NCBI RefSeq assembly: GCF_003813775.1
Contig: NZ_RPDH01000002.1
Span: forward strand, 2,418,001-2,482,000
Length of the DNA stretch: 64,000 bases
Origin: Chitinophaga lutea
GTDB lineage: Bacteria > Bacteroidota > Bacteroidia > Chitinophagales > Chitinophagaceae
Reading direction: 5' to 3'
Part shown: piece after piece, positions 32,253 to 41,602 of the stretch
Layout of the letters: the number at the start of each line of letters is the position of its first letter
How positions within the stretch are numbered: position 1 is the stretch's first letter
Translations under genes and position numbers: made by a program
The notes under the pieces: model-generated
The model's database searches: none
What the model was told of the DNA's origin: nothing
What the model saw: the letters and a program-made list of their open reading frames with translations, nothing else

Positions 32253-34676
32253 ATGAAACGACTTATACACCTGATACTGTTGCTCCTGTGCGCTCAGGGC
32301 ATTTCAGCTCAAAATACATCCGGCGTCATTAAAGGAACCGTTCGCACCAGCGACGGGCAGCCGGCTCCCTTCGTCAGCGTATTGCTCAAAAACAATAACC
32401 GCGGGGTGGTGACAGACATGAAAGGGGAATTTTCCTTCCGCCGCCTGCAGCCCGGCGCCTATACTATCCTGGTAACGCTGGTGGGTTACGAGCCACTGGA
32501 GAAAGAAGTACGTGTAGCCGGTACCGAAACGGTGAATGTGCCGCTTCAGCTGACGGTTTCCAATTTACAACTCCAGGAAGTGACCATCAAAGGCACCCAG
32601 CCATCCAAAAAGGAAAGCGAGTACATTGCCCGTCTGCCCATCAAAAATATCGAGAACCCGCAGGTATATAATGTGGTGAACAAGGAACTGATGAAAGAAC
32701 AGATGATTACCACGTTTGACGACGCTATCAAAAACGCTCCCGGCGTCAGCCGGCTCTGGTCTTCCACCGGCCGCCCCGGCGATGGTGCGGGATATTTCAT
32801 CGTCAGAGGGTTCAGTGTGCAGCCTACGATGATAGACGGCGTGGCCGGGCTTACCAATGGAGGTATCGATCCCGCCAACACCGAGCGCATCGAAGTGATC
32901 AAAGGCCCCTCCGGTACTTTGTTCGGCAGCAGCCTCGTGTCTTTTGGCGGGCTCATGAACATCGTTACCAAAAAACCATATGATACCTTCGGCGGCGATA
33001 TTACTTACACCGCCGGCGGATTCGGGCTGAACCGCGTGACGGCCGACATCAACACCCCGCTGGATGGGGAAAAGAAATTCCTGCTCCGTGTAAACGCCGC
33101 TTACCATAACGAAGGCAGTTTCCAGGACGCCGGGTTCAAAAAATCGTTCTTCTTCGCCCCCAGCTTCAGCTACCAGGCAAGCGACCGCCTTTCTTTCCAC
33201 CTCAACACGGAAATCTACAACGCGGAAAGCACCAATACGCTGATGGTATTCCTTAACCGTAACCGCCAGCTGATCGCCAGAACACCGGCGGAACTGGGCA
33301 TTGACTTCAACCGCTCTTTCACCAGCAACGACATCAGTTACAAAACGCCCACCACCAACCTGGTAGGCCAGATCAAATACAAACTCAGCGATACCTGGAC
33401 CTCACAAACCGTGGCCGCTCACAGCATCCGCAAAAGCGACGGCTACTACTCCTACGTGATGTTCCTCGATGCGGCAGATCCCAAACCCAACGATTCCCTG
33501 CTTTCCCGCTTTGTTTACACCCAAAACCAGCAGGCCATCACCACCAACGTACAGCAGAACTTCATCGGCGACTTCAAGCTCGGCAGCCTGCGCAACAGGG
33601 TGGTAGTTGGCGTGGACTTCCTCAACCAGCAAACGACGAATAACTATTCACCCTACGCATTGTTCGATATAGTTAGTGCGGTCAACGCAAGAGATCCCCG
33701 TTACGGCCAGCTCACCCGGCCCGCAGTAGACGCTAAGCTGGGCAGTCTCACCAGCGGCTATACAAAAAATGCGGCTACCACCTATGCTTACGGCGCGTAC
33801 ATCTCCGATGTGCTCAATATCACCAAAGCACTGTCTGCCATGATGAGCCTCCGCTTCGACTACTTCGACAATAAAGGCACAAAGAACCACCTCACCGGCG
33901 CGCTGACTGGCAATTACAACCAGCGCGCATTTTCTCCGAAATTCGGCCTGGTGTACCAGGTGGTGCAGGATAAGGTAAGCCTGTTTGCCAACTATATGAA
34001 CGGATTCCGCAACATCACTGCCGCGCAGCCCAACCCCGCATTGGGCCTCGATATCAAATACAAACCACAGCAGGCCAACCAACTGGAAGGCGGTGTGAAA
34101 GTGGAACTGCTGAACAACAGCATCAACTTTACCGCCAGCTACTATGACATTAAAGTAACCAACATGTCGCGCCAGGTAACCGCCAAAGGCAACGACGGTG
34201 TTGACTATAATTATACCATACAGGATGGCGTACAGCGCAGCAAGGGTTTTGAAGCGGATGCGAACGTTACCCCCGTAACCGGCCTGAACCTTTTTGCGGG
34301 TTATGGTTATAACGATAGCAAAATGGTAGAATCCGCTCCCAACGTCAAAGGCAGAAGGCCCACCAGCGCAGGCCCTCAGCACGTCGCCAATTTCTGGCTG
34401 GGCTATACTACCCCCGGTGGCTCACTGCAGGGGCTGGGCGCGGGTTTTGGTGGCAACTACGCCAGCGAAAACGTCACCACCAACGATCTCAACACGGGTA
34501 TTTTTACGCTGCCCGCTTACACCGTGCTGAACGCAACGGTATTTTATCAGGCGAAGTCTTTCCGCCTTGCGGTTAAACTGGACAACATCGCCAACAAAGA
34601 ATATTTCGGCGGCTGGACGACGGTTGAGAAACAACTGCCGCGCCGCCTCTCCGCCAGCGCCGGTTTCCGGTTCTGA
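32253..34676 (+). CDS. TonB-dependent siderophore receptor
   Basis: An 807-residue outer-membrane receptor. Signal peptide (about 1-20, ending SAQN), a carboxypeptidase-regulatory-like beta-sandwich (about 26-110), a plug (FDDAIKNAPGVSRLWSSTGR, RGFSVQPTMIDGVAG, ERIEVIKGPSGTLFGSS) and a 22-strand barrel ending SAGFRF. These plug motifs are those of the ferric-siderophore (FhuA/FpvA) subgroup. A near-consensus GAATTTTG lies 8 bases before the ATG. Monocistronic with its own terminator. Likely iron-regulated, though no Fur box was identified. Confidence 0.92.
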   Translation: MKRLIHLILLLLCAQGISAQNTSGVIKGTVRTSDGQPAPFVSVLLKNNNRGVVTDMKGEFSFRRLQPGAYTILVTLVGYEPLEKEVRVAGTETVNVPLQLTVSNLQLQEVTIKGTQPSKKESEYIARLPIKNIENPQVYNVVNKELMKEQMITTFDDAIKNAPGVSRLWSSTGRPGDGAGYFIVRGFSVQPTMIDGVAGLTNGGIDPANTERIEVIKGPSGTLFGSSLVSFGGLMNIVTKKPYDTFGGDITYTAGGFGLNRVTADINTPLDGEKKFLLRVNAAYHNEGSFQDAGFKKSFFFAPSFSYQASDRLSFHLNTEIYNAESTNTLMVFLNRNRQLIARTPAELGIDFNRSFTSNDISYKTPTTNLVGQIKYKLSDTWTSQTVAAHSIRKSDGYYSYVMFLDAADPKPNDSLLSRFVYTQNQQAITTNVQQNFIGDFKLGSLRNRVVVGVDFLNQQTTNNYSPYALFDIVSAVNARDPRYGQLTRPAVDAKLGSLTSGYTKNAATTYAYGAYISDVLNITKALSAMMSLRFDYFDNKGTKNHLTGALTGNYNQRAFSPKFGLVYQVVQDKVSLFANYMNGFRNITAAQPNPALGLDIKYKPQQANQLEGGVKVELLNNSINFTASYYDIKVTNMSRQVTAKGNDGVDYNYTIQDGVQRSKGFEADANVTPVTGLNLFAGYGYNDSKMVESAPNVKGRRPTSAGPQHVANFWLGYTTPGGSLQGLGAGFGGNYASENVTTNDLNTGIFTLPAYTVLNATVFYQAKSFRLAVKLDNIANKEYFGGWTTVEKQLPRRLSASAGFRF

Positions 34677-34707
34677 CGATACGATATCAAAACCCCATTA
34701 AAGAGTG

Positions 34708-34740
34708 AATCCCCGGCTCATGTGGCCGGGGATTCTTTTT
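34708..34740 (+). terminator. Terminator of the siderophore receptor gene
   Basis: AATCCCCGGC (34708-34717), seven-base loop, GCCGGGGATT (34725-34734), then CTTTTT. Confidence 0.85.
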
Positions 34741-34759
34741 GGGACATTTTCTCAAAGCA

Positions 34760-34950
34760 GGAAATTTCTTTTCAGGTTGGAATGGGTGCCGTTTTAAAAG
34801 CGTGTATTTCGATATGCCATCCGGCACTGATCATTTTTCTTTTCAGATTGGAAGGTGTTTTGTTGTCAAGGCAAATAGCTCATCCGGTTTTCAGATCCGA
34901 AGATGCTCGTTTTCGAAGTATGTATCTCATCCGGCATTCAAAGCAACTCT
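34760..34950. repeat. Degenerate intergenic tandem repeat, about three units
   Basis: TTTTCAG(A/G)TTGGAA-type blocks at about 34769, 34840 and 34888 and CATCCGG blocks at 34818, 34881 and 34928 alternate with spacings of 71/48 and 63/47 bases. The copies are diverged and carry no credible frame. This fills the gap between the receptor terminator and the E1 stop codon. Confidence 0.5.
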
Positions 34951-34981
34951 CCATTGGTGTCAAATAACACAGCCTGCATCG

Positions 34982-37057
34982 CTAGTACGCCAGCAGTTTC
35001 CTGATTTTTTCCGTCACCTTTTCTGCATTCGGCAGCATTTCTTTTTCCAGCGCGGTGTTCAGCGGAACGGCCGGCAGGTCCATGGCGCCCATGGTTTGTA
35101 CCGGCGCGTCGAGAAAACGGAAGCAGGCTTCGGAAATCCGTGCTGCCAGCGATTGCGCGAAGGAATTGTTGAGTTGTTCTTCCGTCAGCACCAGGCATTT
35201 GCCATGTTTGCGAACGGTGTCGAACACCAGCGCCTCATCCAGCGGATAGAGGCTGCGGAGGTCCACGATCTCCACCCTGCCGGGGAAGTTGGCCGCCGCC
35301 GCTTTGGCCCAGTAAACGCCCATGCCGTAGGTGATGATGCACATCCCTTCGGCGGCTTCCTGTATGATGCGGCCCTTGCCGAAAGGCAATATGTAATCGG
35401 CCGCCGGCTCGATGGTCATGGCTTCCAGCGTGCCCGGCACCTTCGACCAGTAAAGGCCTTTGTGCTCCAGCATCACCACCGGATTAGGGTCCAGAAAAGC
35501 CGCTTTCATCAGGCCTTTGAGATCTGCCGCGTTGGAGGGGTAGGCGATTTTGATGCCTTTGATGCTGAGCAAAGTGGTTTCAACACAGCCGGAATGATAG
35601 GGGCCGCCTCCGCCGTATGCACCTACCGGTACACGGATCAGCGTCTGTACGGGGAATTTGCCCGCGGAGAGGTAACAGCTTTTCGAGATTTCAGATACCA
35701 GCTGGTTGAAGCCGGGATAAATGTAATCGCCGAACTGCACTTCCACGATGGGTTTGACGCCCACCGCCGACAGGCCCGCCGTGCTGCCGATGATGTAAGC
35801 TTCCTGGATGGCGGTGTTATACACCCGGTGGTCGCCGAATTTTTCCGCGAGGGTGGCCGCTTCGCGGAATACGCCGCCCAACCGGCGCCCCACATCCTGC
35901 CCAAACAGGATTGACTCGGGATATTGCTGCATGATTTCTTCAATGGCATGCAGCGCGGCATCCACCATCACCACTTTGGCGCCGTTCTCCGGTACGCGGG
36001 TACCGGTTTCCGCTTTCACCGGCGTGGGCGCAAATACATGATCTTTCACGGTTGCGGGCTCGGGGTCAGGACTGACGCAGGCCATTTCAAATGCCAGGTC
36101 GATTTCCGCAGCCGCCTCCTCCTCTATTTTATTCACATCGCCGTGCAGCCGGTTTTTCAGCAGCACAAGCGGGTCGCGGGCCGCATGTTTTTGCAGGTCT
36201 TCCTCCGTGCGGTACCATTCTTTCCGCACACCCGACGTATGGTGCCCCAGTAACGGCACGGTGGCGTGCACCAGGATGGGGGCCCTTTCCGCCCGCACGT
36301 AACGGATGGCAGAGCCCATGGCATGCCAGGCCGCTTCAAAATCGCTGCCGTCGACGCGGATCCTTTCCAGCCCCTTGAAGCCGGCCGCATACTCGTACGC
36401 ATCCATGGCGCGGGCTTCGGCGGCGCTGACGGAGATACCCCAGTCGTTATCCTGCACCAGGTAAATGATAGGCAGTTTTTTCAGCACTGCGAACTGCAGC
36501 GCCTCGCTCACCTCTCCTTCCGTTACACTGCCATCGCCAAGGGAACACAGCACCACCGGGCGGAGCGCATCGTCTGCAAGCCCTGCATTTTCCAGGTATT
36601 GCAGGCCCTGGGCCATGCCCGTGGCGGGTATCACCTGCATACCGGTAGCGCTGCTCTGGTGGGGAATCACCGGTTTGTCCGCATCGCGGCTGCAGGGATG
36701 GCAATAATAAGAGCGGCCGCCGCTGAACACATCTTCCCCTTTTGCCAGCAATTGCAGCATCAGCGTGTAGGGTGTGAAACCCATGGCCAGCATCATACAA
36801 TCGTCGCGGTAATAAGGGCTTACGTAATCGGAAGGCAGCATCTGGAGTCCGGCCGCCACCTGTATGGCCTCGTGGCCGGCGGAAGTGGAATGCACATATT
36901 TGCAGATGGCACGATTGGCTTCGTACTTTGCGGCCATATTACGGGCAAGGCACATAATGCGGTAAGCCTGCAACTGCAGAGCCTGGAAATCAGGATCCAG
37001 CTCCCGGTGTGTAATGGTGGCTTTCAAAGTAGATGCGCTTATGTTATCTTTAAGCAC
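34982..37057 (-). CDS. Fused 2-oxoacid (branched-chain) dehydrogenase E1 alpha-beta
   Basis: A roughly 691-residue thiamine-diphosphate enzyme. The alpha half (about 25-330) holds the ThDP-binding GDGSVTEGEVSEALQFAV and the DGSDF...H region, and the beta half (about 365-690) holds GQDVGRRLGGVF, NTAIQEAYIIGSTAGLSAVG and VEVQFGDYIYP. Fusion of the two subunits is common in Bacteroidota. It would decarboxylate branched-chain 2-oxoacids and pass the acyl group to an E2 not in this window. The start is unsure: no ATG near the N-terminus. GTG at 37057 (VLKDNISAST) leaves the operator upstream; TTG at 37087 is the alternative. Divergent from a MarR gene. Confidence 0.9.
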   Translation of the reverse strand: MLKDNISASTLKATITHRELDPDFQALQLQAYRIMCLARNMAAKYEANRAICKYVHSTSAGHEAIQVAAGLQMLPSDYVSPYYRDDCMMLAMGFTPYTLMLQLLAKGEDVFSGGRSYYCHPCSRDADKPVIPHQSSATGMQVIPATGMAQGLQYLENAGLADDALRPVVLCSLGDGSVTEGEVSEALQFAVLKKLPIIYLVQDNDWGISVSAAEARAMDAYEYAAGFKGLERIRVDGSDFEAAWHAMGSAIRYVRAERAPILVHATVPLLGHHTSGVRKEWYRTEEDLQKHAARDPLVLLKNRLHGDVNKIEEEAAAEIDLAFEMACVSPDPEPATVKDHVFAPTPVKAETGTRVPENGAKVVMVDAALHAIEEIMQQYPESILFGQDVGRRLGGVFREAATLAEKFGDHRVYNTAIQEAYIIGSTAGLSAVGVKPIVEVQFGDYIYPGFNQLVSEISKSCYLSAGKFPVQTLIRVPVGAYGGGGPYHSGCVETTLLSIKGIKIAYPSNAADLKGLMKAAFLDPNPVVMLEHKGLYWSKVPGTLEAMTIEPAADYILPFGKGRIIQEAAEGMCIITYGMGVYWAKAAAANFPGRVEIVDLRSLYPLDEALVFDTVRKHGKCLVLTEEQLNNSFAQSLAARISEACFRFLDAPVQTMGAMDLPAVPLNTALEKEMLPNAEKVTEKIRKLLAY

Positions 37058-37088
37058 GTAAATACTGTTTTGGTGGTCAAAAACCAAT

Positions 37089-37119
37089 TAGTTGCTACTA
37101 CAACTATTGCTACTGCAAA
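37089..37119. promoter_or_regulatory. Two tandem dyads between the E1 and MarR genes
   Basis: TAGTTG-CTACTA-CAACTA (37089-37106) is a perfect six-base inverted repeat, and ATTGC-TACT-GCAA (37106-37118) a second. Both share a GCTACT core. They lie in the short divergent intergenic gap and are good candidates for MarR operators controlling both genes. Confidence 0.6.
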
Positions 37120-37128
37120 TTAATTAAT

Positions 37129-37563
37129 ATGCACGACACTTTTGTGAGTAATCCATCTTTTTTTAAGCTGGATGCCACGCTGAAAAAAATCAGGAACTAC
37201 TGGCAGAAGAATTTTGATGCGCAGGGGAAAGACATTACGGTAGACCAATGGCTGCTGATTGAAAACCTCTATAAACATAAACGTATCACGCACAATGAGT
37301 TGGCGCGGCTCACGTCGAAAGACATTACCACGGTTTCAAGGATTATTGAATTACTGGTGAGAAAAGAGCTGGTGGAGCGGCAGGGGTCTACCGACGACCG
37401 GCGGAAGGTATATGTACAACTCACGCCTGCCGGAGTGAACAAGTATAAGGATGTGCGGCCAATGGTGCTGGAAATGCGGAAAACGGGGTGGAAAGACCTG
37501 ACGGAGAAAGACTACCAGGAGCTGACCCGGATTCTGGATGTGATTTACGGGAATATTCCCTGA
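37129..37563 (+). CDS. MarR-family transcriptional regulator
   Basis: A 144-residue winged-helix regulator: DQWLLIENLYKHKRITHNEL, ARLTSKDITTVSRIIELLVR, then the wing GSTDDRRKVYVQLTPAG. Divergently transcribed from the 2-oxoacid dehydrogenase E1 gene with two dyads between, so it probably controls that gene in response to a metabolite. Followed by a strong terminator. Confidence 0.92.
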   Translation: MHDTFVSNPSFFKLDATLKKIRNYWQKNFDAQGKDITVDQWLLIENLYKHKRITHNELARLTSKDITTVSRIIELLVRKELVERQGSTDDRRKVYVQLTPAGVNKYKDVRPMVLEMRKTGWKDLTEKDYQELTRILDVIYGNIP

Positions 37564-37573
37564 CGATAAAAAC

Positions 37574-37614
37574 GGACTGGCTGAAAGAACGGAATGCGTA
37601 CTTTCAGCCAGTCC
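37574..37614. terminator. Bidirectional terminator between marR and the FAH gene
   Basis: GGACTGGCTGAAAG (37574-37587) pairs perfectly with CTTTCAGCCAGTCC (37601-37614), loop of 13. A-rich before and GGTCTTTATTTT after. Confidence 0.85.
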
Positions 37615-37619
37615 GGTCT

Positions 37620-38231
37620 TTATTTTACCATAAACTCCAGGAGGCTGTCGTTTTCAATGAATGCCTCCAGCGTATCGCCGATTTCCACGGCGCCCACTCC
37701 TTCGGGCGTTCCGGTGAATACGAGGTCGCCGATGTTGAGCGTAAAAAAACGGGAGATATAGGCGATCAGTTTGTCGAAATTGAATAGAAGGTCTTTGGTG
37801 TTGCCGTGCTGCACCAGTTCCTTGTTCTTGTACAAAACAAAGTTGACGTCTTTCAAATCCGTTGTTTCGGTAATAGGAATAAACTTGCCCACCACGGCAG
37901 AATTATCGAACGACTTGGCAATTTCCCAGGGCAGGCCTTTGGCTTTTTGTTTTTCCTGCAGGTCCCGCGCGGTGAAATCTATACCTACCGACATGCTGTC
38001 GTAGTATTTTGACGCAAAACGCTCCTGTATGTGTTTTCCATTCTTCGATATTCTCAGCACCAGTTCGCATTCATAGTGGAGGTTATCCGTAAATTCCGGA
38101 TAATAGAAGGGATGGTTGTTTTGCAGCAGGGCATTTTTCGGTTTCATGAAAATCACGGGATCGGAGGGCACTTCGTTTCTCAATTCTTCTGCATGTTTGG
38201 CATAGTTTCTTCCAACGCAGATAATTTTCAT
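37620..38231 (-). CDS. Fumarylacetoacetate hydrolase-family protein
   Basis: A 203-residue enzyme of the FAH fold (acylpyruvase/oxaloacetate decarboxylase-like, the minimal single-domain type). Start MKIICVGRNYAKHAEELRNE is diagnostic, with FMKPKNALL, metal ligands in HYECELVLRI, and the closing VFTGTPEGVGAVEIGD. ATG at 38231; upstream codons are open but unlikely. It acts on small 2,4-dioxo or oxaloacetate-like acids. Substrate not shown by sequence. Confidence 0.9.
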   Translation of the reverse strand: MKIICVGRNYAKHAEELRNEVPSDPVIFMKPKNALLQNNHPFYYPEFTDNLHYECELVLRISKNGKHIQERFASKYYDSMSVGIDFTARDLQEKQKAKGLPWEIAKSFDNSAVVGKFIPITETTDLKDVNFVLYKNKELVQHGNTKDLLFNFDKLIAYISRFFTLNIGDLVFTGTPEGVGAVEIGDTLEAFIENDSLLEFMVK

Positions 38232-38423
38232 AATGCGTGTATTTTGTAAGGTTAAATAAAGCCTATGGTTTGACCCATAGCCCACAATACATTGTCCAAC
38301 GTGCGCACTGTCCTGCAGATACTGCAGTAATTCCGCAGGATATAGCGATCATTGGTACACGGATCATGACCTATAGCGGTTAAGGTAGGGGTACCTTTCA
38401 GGCATGAAATATACAATTTACTT
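38232..38423. other. Intergenic, no gene seen
   Basis: The stretch contains only short imperfect inverted repeats (CTGCAG-type near 38320). It presumably carries the FAH promoter. No terminator with a clear T-run was found for pth. Confidence 0.35.
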
Positions 38424-38999
38424 CTATAATGGAAAAGTAAGCTTGTTATAATTGTTCATCGATCGTTCGAGGCCGATGCTGGCGAAACTTTCAATGATCT
38501 CCACGCTTTTGTCTGTTTTCTGCAGCACGAGCGGTTCTTCTTTGCTGCTCCATTTGCCCAGCACGTAATCTACCTGGCGGCCTTTCGGATAATCGTTGCC
38601 GATGCCGAATCGCAGCCGGGGGTATTGGTTGGTGGCGATAGATTCCTGAATGCTTTTGAGGCCGTTGTGCCCGGCATCGCTGCCTCCCGGCCGCAGGCGC
38701 AGCACTTCAAGCGGCAGCGCCAGATCGTCGAGGATGACCAGTACGTTTTCGAGCGGTATCTTTTCTTTGTCCATCCAGTACTTGACGGCTTTCCCGCTCA
38801 GGTTCATGTACGTAGTGGGTTTGATCACCACCAGCACTCTCCCCTTCCATTTGATCTCCGCCACGTCGGCCAGCCGGTCGCTGCGGAACGTTACGCCGTG
38901 TTTGCGCACCAATGCGTCCGCCACATCAAAACCGATGTTATGACGGGTGTGCTGATACTCCGCACCGATGTTTCCTAGTCCAACAATGAGATACTTCAT
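38424..38999 (-). CDS. pth: Peptidyl-tRNA hydrolase
   Basis: A 191-residue enzyme that releases tRNA from prematurely dropped peptidyl-tRNA. The N-terminal YLIVGLGNIGAEYQHTRHNIGF includes catalytic His20; TYMNLSGKAV and DDLALPLEVLRLRPGGSDAGHNGLKS complete the signature. Normal length. It follows rplY on the same strand, but a terminator lies between. Confidence 0.97.
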   Translation of the reverse strand: MKYLIVGLGNIGAEYQHTRHNIGFDVADALVRKHGVTFRSDRLADVAEIKWKGRVLVVIKPTTYMNLSGKAVKYWMDKEKIPLENVLVILDDLALPLEVLRLRPGGSDAGHNGLKSIQESIATNQYPRLRFGIGNDYPKGRQVDYVLGKWSSKEEPLVLQKTDKSVEIIESFASIGLERSMNNYNKLTFPL

Positions 39000-39034
39000 A
39001 TAATCGTAAACGTATTGATCGGGATGCCAAAAAT

Positions 39035-39067
39035 AAAAAGCCCGGCTGAAATTACGCCGGGCTTTTT
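39035..39067. terminator. Terminator between rplY and pth
   Basis: AAAAAGCCCGGC pairs with GCCGGGCTTTTT around TGAAATTAC. The symmetric A and T runs make it bidirectional; it ends the prs-rplY transcript. Confidence 0.85.
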
Positions 39068-39087
39068 AATATAATTATTTCGCCTAT

Positions 39088-39678
39088 TTATTTTTTCTTG
39101 GCATCCTTTTCAGCCGCAGCCTCTTCCTGTTTCAGCTGACGTGTCATTACCACGGAAGCAACAGGGATACGGGGAGAGTTCAGGATCTCGATACCGGGAG
39201 CCTTCACGTCTTCCACGCGGATGTTTTCGTTCAGGTCCAGGTTGGTGATGTCCACTTCCAGGTTTTCACGCAGATCTTTCGGCAACGCTTTCACTTTCAG
39301 TGATTTCATTTTCACAACCAGTTTACCGCCGCCTTTTACGCCAACGGAAGAACCTACGGTTTTCAGCGGCAGGGTGGCTACCACTTTTTTGTCTTCCACC
39401 AGTTCCAGGAAGTCAACGTGCGTCAGCTCGTCTGTAACGGTGTCGAACTGCAGGTCTTTCAGGATGCAACGGTAAGTTTTTGCACCGATCTTGATTTCTG
39501 CGATCTGAAAATCAGGTGTGTACACCAGCGGTTTGAATGCAACGGAATCAGCAGAAAAACTGATTGTTTCCGCACCCCCATAAATAACGCAAGGCACTTT
39601 TTCCTCAGAACGGAGAAGGCGGGTGGCTTGTTTGCCGAATTCGCTCCTGAGTTGTCCTTCGATGGTTATTGTTTTCAT
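39088..39678 (-). CDS. rplY: 50S ribosomal protein L25 (CTC form)
   Basis: A 196-residue general stress/L25 protein that binds 5S rRNA. The N-terminal L25 domain (about 1-90) reads GKQATRLLRSEEKVPCVIYG and DELTHVDFLEL, followed by the TL5/CTC C-terminal beta domain (about 95-180) and a Lys-rich tail EEAAAEKDAKKK. Follows prs by 35 bases, a common arrangement. Confidence 0.96.
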   Translation of the reverse strand: MKTITIEGQLRSEFGKQATRLLRSEEKVPCVIYGGAETISFSADSVAFKPLVYTPDFQIAEIKIGAKTYRCILKDLQFDTVTDELTHVDFLELVEDKKVVATLPLKTVGSSVGVKGGGKLVVKMKSLKVKALPKDLRENLEVDITNLDLNENIRVEDVKAPGIEILNSPRIPVASVVMTRQLKQEEAAAEKDAKKK

Positions 39679-39713
39679 TGTTTAAACATTTATGATATAA
39701 AAAAATACGCTAC

Positions 39714-40664
39714 TTAAGACATCCTGCGCTGGCTGTGCACAAACAGGCTCGTAATCGACTTGTTTTCATGCATATTGCGGATGGCCACTGCAAAAAGATC
39801 GGCTACGCTGATCACTTTTACCTTGGAACTTTGCTGTTTCAACGGGATGGTATCGCATACCACCAGTTCGTCCAGCACCGAATTTTCAATATTCTCGTAC
39901 GCCTTGCCGCTGAATACGGGGTGCGTACAGAATGCCCTCACACTTCTTGCTCCTTTTTCCATCAGGAGGGCCGCTGATTTGGTCAGTGTGCCGGCGGTGT
40001 CGCAGATGTCGTCTATCAGTACGATATCCCGGTCCGTCACATCACCGATTACCACCATCGACGCAATTTCATTGGCCCGTTTACGGTGCTTGTCGCAGAT
40101 CACCATTTCAGCATTGAAATAGCTGGCCACTTCGCGCACCCGGGTGGTCGAACCCACGTCAGGGGACGCAAAGGTAAGGTTTTTCAGCTTCAGTTGCTCT
40201 ATATACGGGATAAAAATGGCGGAACTATCGAGGTGATCCACCGGGATATCAAAGAAAGCCTGTATCTGCGGAGCATGCAAATCCATGGTAATCACCCGGT
40301 TAGCCCCTGCCGCGGTCAGCAGGTTGGCGATCAGCTTCGAGCCGATGGCCACCCTGGGCTTGTCTTTACGATCCTGGCGCGCAAACCCGAAATACGGGAT
40401 AACTGCCGTAATATATCCGGCCGACGCTCTTTTTGCCGCATCGATCATCAACAGCAGTTCCATCAGGTTATCAGACGGCGCGTTGGTGCCCTGTACCAGA
40501 AAAACATAGTCGCCGCGGATGCTCTCCAGGAAAACCGGCTGAAATTCACCGTCGCTGAATTTCTGGATATTTACCTTACCGAGACCGTTGCCATACCTGC
40601 CCGCGATGCGTGCAGCCAGTTCGGGATTACTATTCCCTGTGAAGATTTTTACCTTTGGATTCAT
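39714..40664 (-). CDS. prs: Ribose-phosphate pyrophosphokinase
   Basis: A 316-residue PRPP synthase. FSDGEFQPVFLESIRGDYVF, QGTNAPSDNLMELLLMIDAA and the PRPP loop DRDIVLIDDICDTAGT are all present, and YFGFARQDRKDKPR is the flexible loop. The ATG at 40664 gives the standard start MNPKVKIFTGNSNPELA; the frame is open upstream but not conserved. Makes PRPP for nucleotide, His and Trp synthesis. Likely cotranscribed with rplY. Confidence 0.97.
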   Translation of the reverse strand: MNPKVKIFTGNSNPELAARIAGRYGNGLGKVNIQKFSDGEFQPVFLESIRGDYVFLVQGTNAPSDNLMELLLMIDAAKRASAGYITAVIPYFGFARQDRKDKPRVAIGSKLIANLLTAAGANRVITMDLHAPQIQAFFDIPVDHLDSSAIFIPYIEQLKLKNLTFASPDVGSTTRVREVASYFNAEMVICDKHRKRANEIASMVVIGDVTDRDIVLIDDICDTAGTLTKSAALLMEKGARSVRAFCTHPVFSGKAYENIENSVLDELVVCDTIPLKQQSSKVKVISVADLFAVAIRNMHENKSITSLFVHSQRRMS

Positions 40665-40806
40665 GATGAAGAAAAGAGGTTGCAAAACTATGACTTTATA
40701 CGGGATAAGCTGCAAAAAAAATTACGGAAGCCCCTACAGGCCGCATGGAGGCGGGAAACGGGAAGAATGCTAAAAAAAGTGGCGGGAATTTTACTAAAAA
40801 AATTAG

Positions 40807-40814
40807 TACATTTA
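40807..40814 (+). promoter_or_regulatory. Possible promoter box of radC
   Basis: TACATTTA, one mismatch from TAnnTTTG, 16 bases before the radC ATG in the prs-radC divergent gap. No upstream TTTG at the right distance. Confidence 0.35.
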
Positions 40815-40830
40815 TAGAAAGGAAAGATTT

Positions 40831-41574
40831 ATGGATGTTAACCCAACGTTTTTACCGCCCATTTCCAATTACCTTATCCATCCGCGCGCCCTTCCTCCGA
40901 TCTGCGATTGGGCGGTGGATGATCGCCCGCGTGAAAAACTCCTGCAGAAAGGCCCGGCAGCCTTGAGCCATGCGGAGCTGCTGGCTATCCTGATCCATTC
41001 TGGGAACAGGGAATTGTCGGCGGTATCCCTCGCACAGTCTATTCTGCTGGGTTGCGGTAATGACCTGTCGGAGTTAGGGAGGCTGGGCCTGTACGAGCTC
41101 TCCCGGTTTGCCGGTATCGGGGAAGCCAAGGCGGCCACCATTATGGCGGCGATGGAACTGGGGCGCCGCCGGCAGACGGCCGCACTGTCCAGCAACAGAA
41201 CCGTTCTATACAACAGCGCCGATGCGGCGGCCCTGCTCAAACCGCTCCTGGAAGACCAGCCCTGCGAAACCTTTTACGCCGTTTACCTGAATCACGCCAA
41301 CAAGGTGCTGGGGCACAGCTGCATCAGCACCGGCGGGCGCACCTCCACCACCGTGGATCCCCGGCTGGTATTCGAAGCCGCGTTACTGCACAAGGCCACC
41401 CGCATTCTGCTCTGCCACAACCATCCGTCCGGCAACCTCCGGCCCAGCCACGCCGACGTAACAATGACACTCCGGTTGAAAGAGGCCGGCAAACTGCTCG
41501 ATATCGACGTAATCGATCATGTGATTGTTGCCGATACCGGGTATTTCAGCCTGCGGGAAGACGGAATGATGTAG
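40831..41574 (+). CDS. radC: RadC-family JAB/MPN-domain protein
   Basis: A 247-residue protein with an N-terminal helix-hairpin-helix region (RPREKLLQKGPAALSHAELL; LSRFAGIGEAKAATIMAA) and a C-terminal JAMM metalloprotease-like domain, with motif HNHPSGNLRPSHAD preceded by an upstream Glu. Historically called a DNA repair protein; the biochemical role remains unproven. Normal length, ATG start. Confidence 0.94.
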   Translation: MDVNPTFLPPISNYLIHPRALPPICDWAVDDRPREKLLQKGPAALSHAELLAILIHSGNRELSAVSLAQSILLGCGNDLSELGRLGLYELSRFAGIGEAKAATIMAAMELGRRRQTAALSSNRTVLYNSADAAALLKPLLEDQPCETFYAVYLNHANKVLGHSCISTGGRTSTTVDPRLVFEAALLHKATRILLCHNHPSGNLRPSHADVTMTLRLKEAGKLLDIDVIDHVIVADTGYFSLREDGMM

Positions 41575-41602
41575 AGATATGATTATGATGATGTAAGGCA
41601 CG

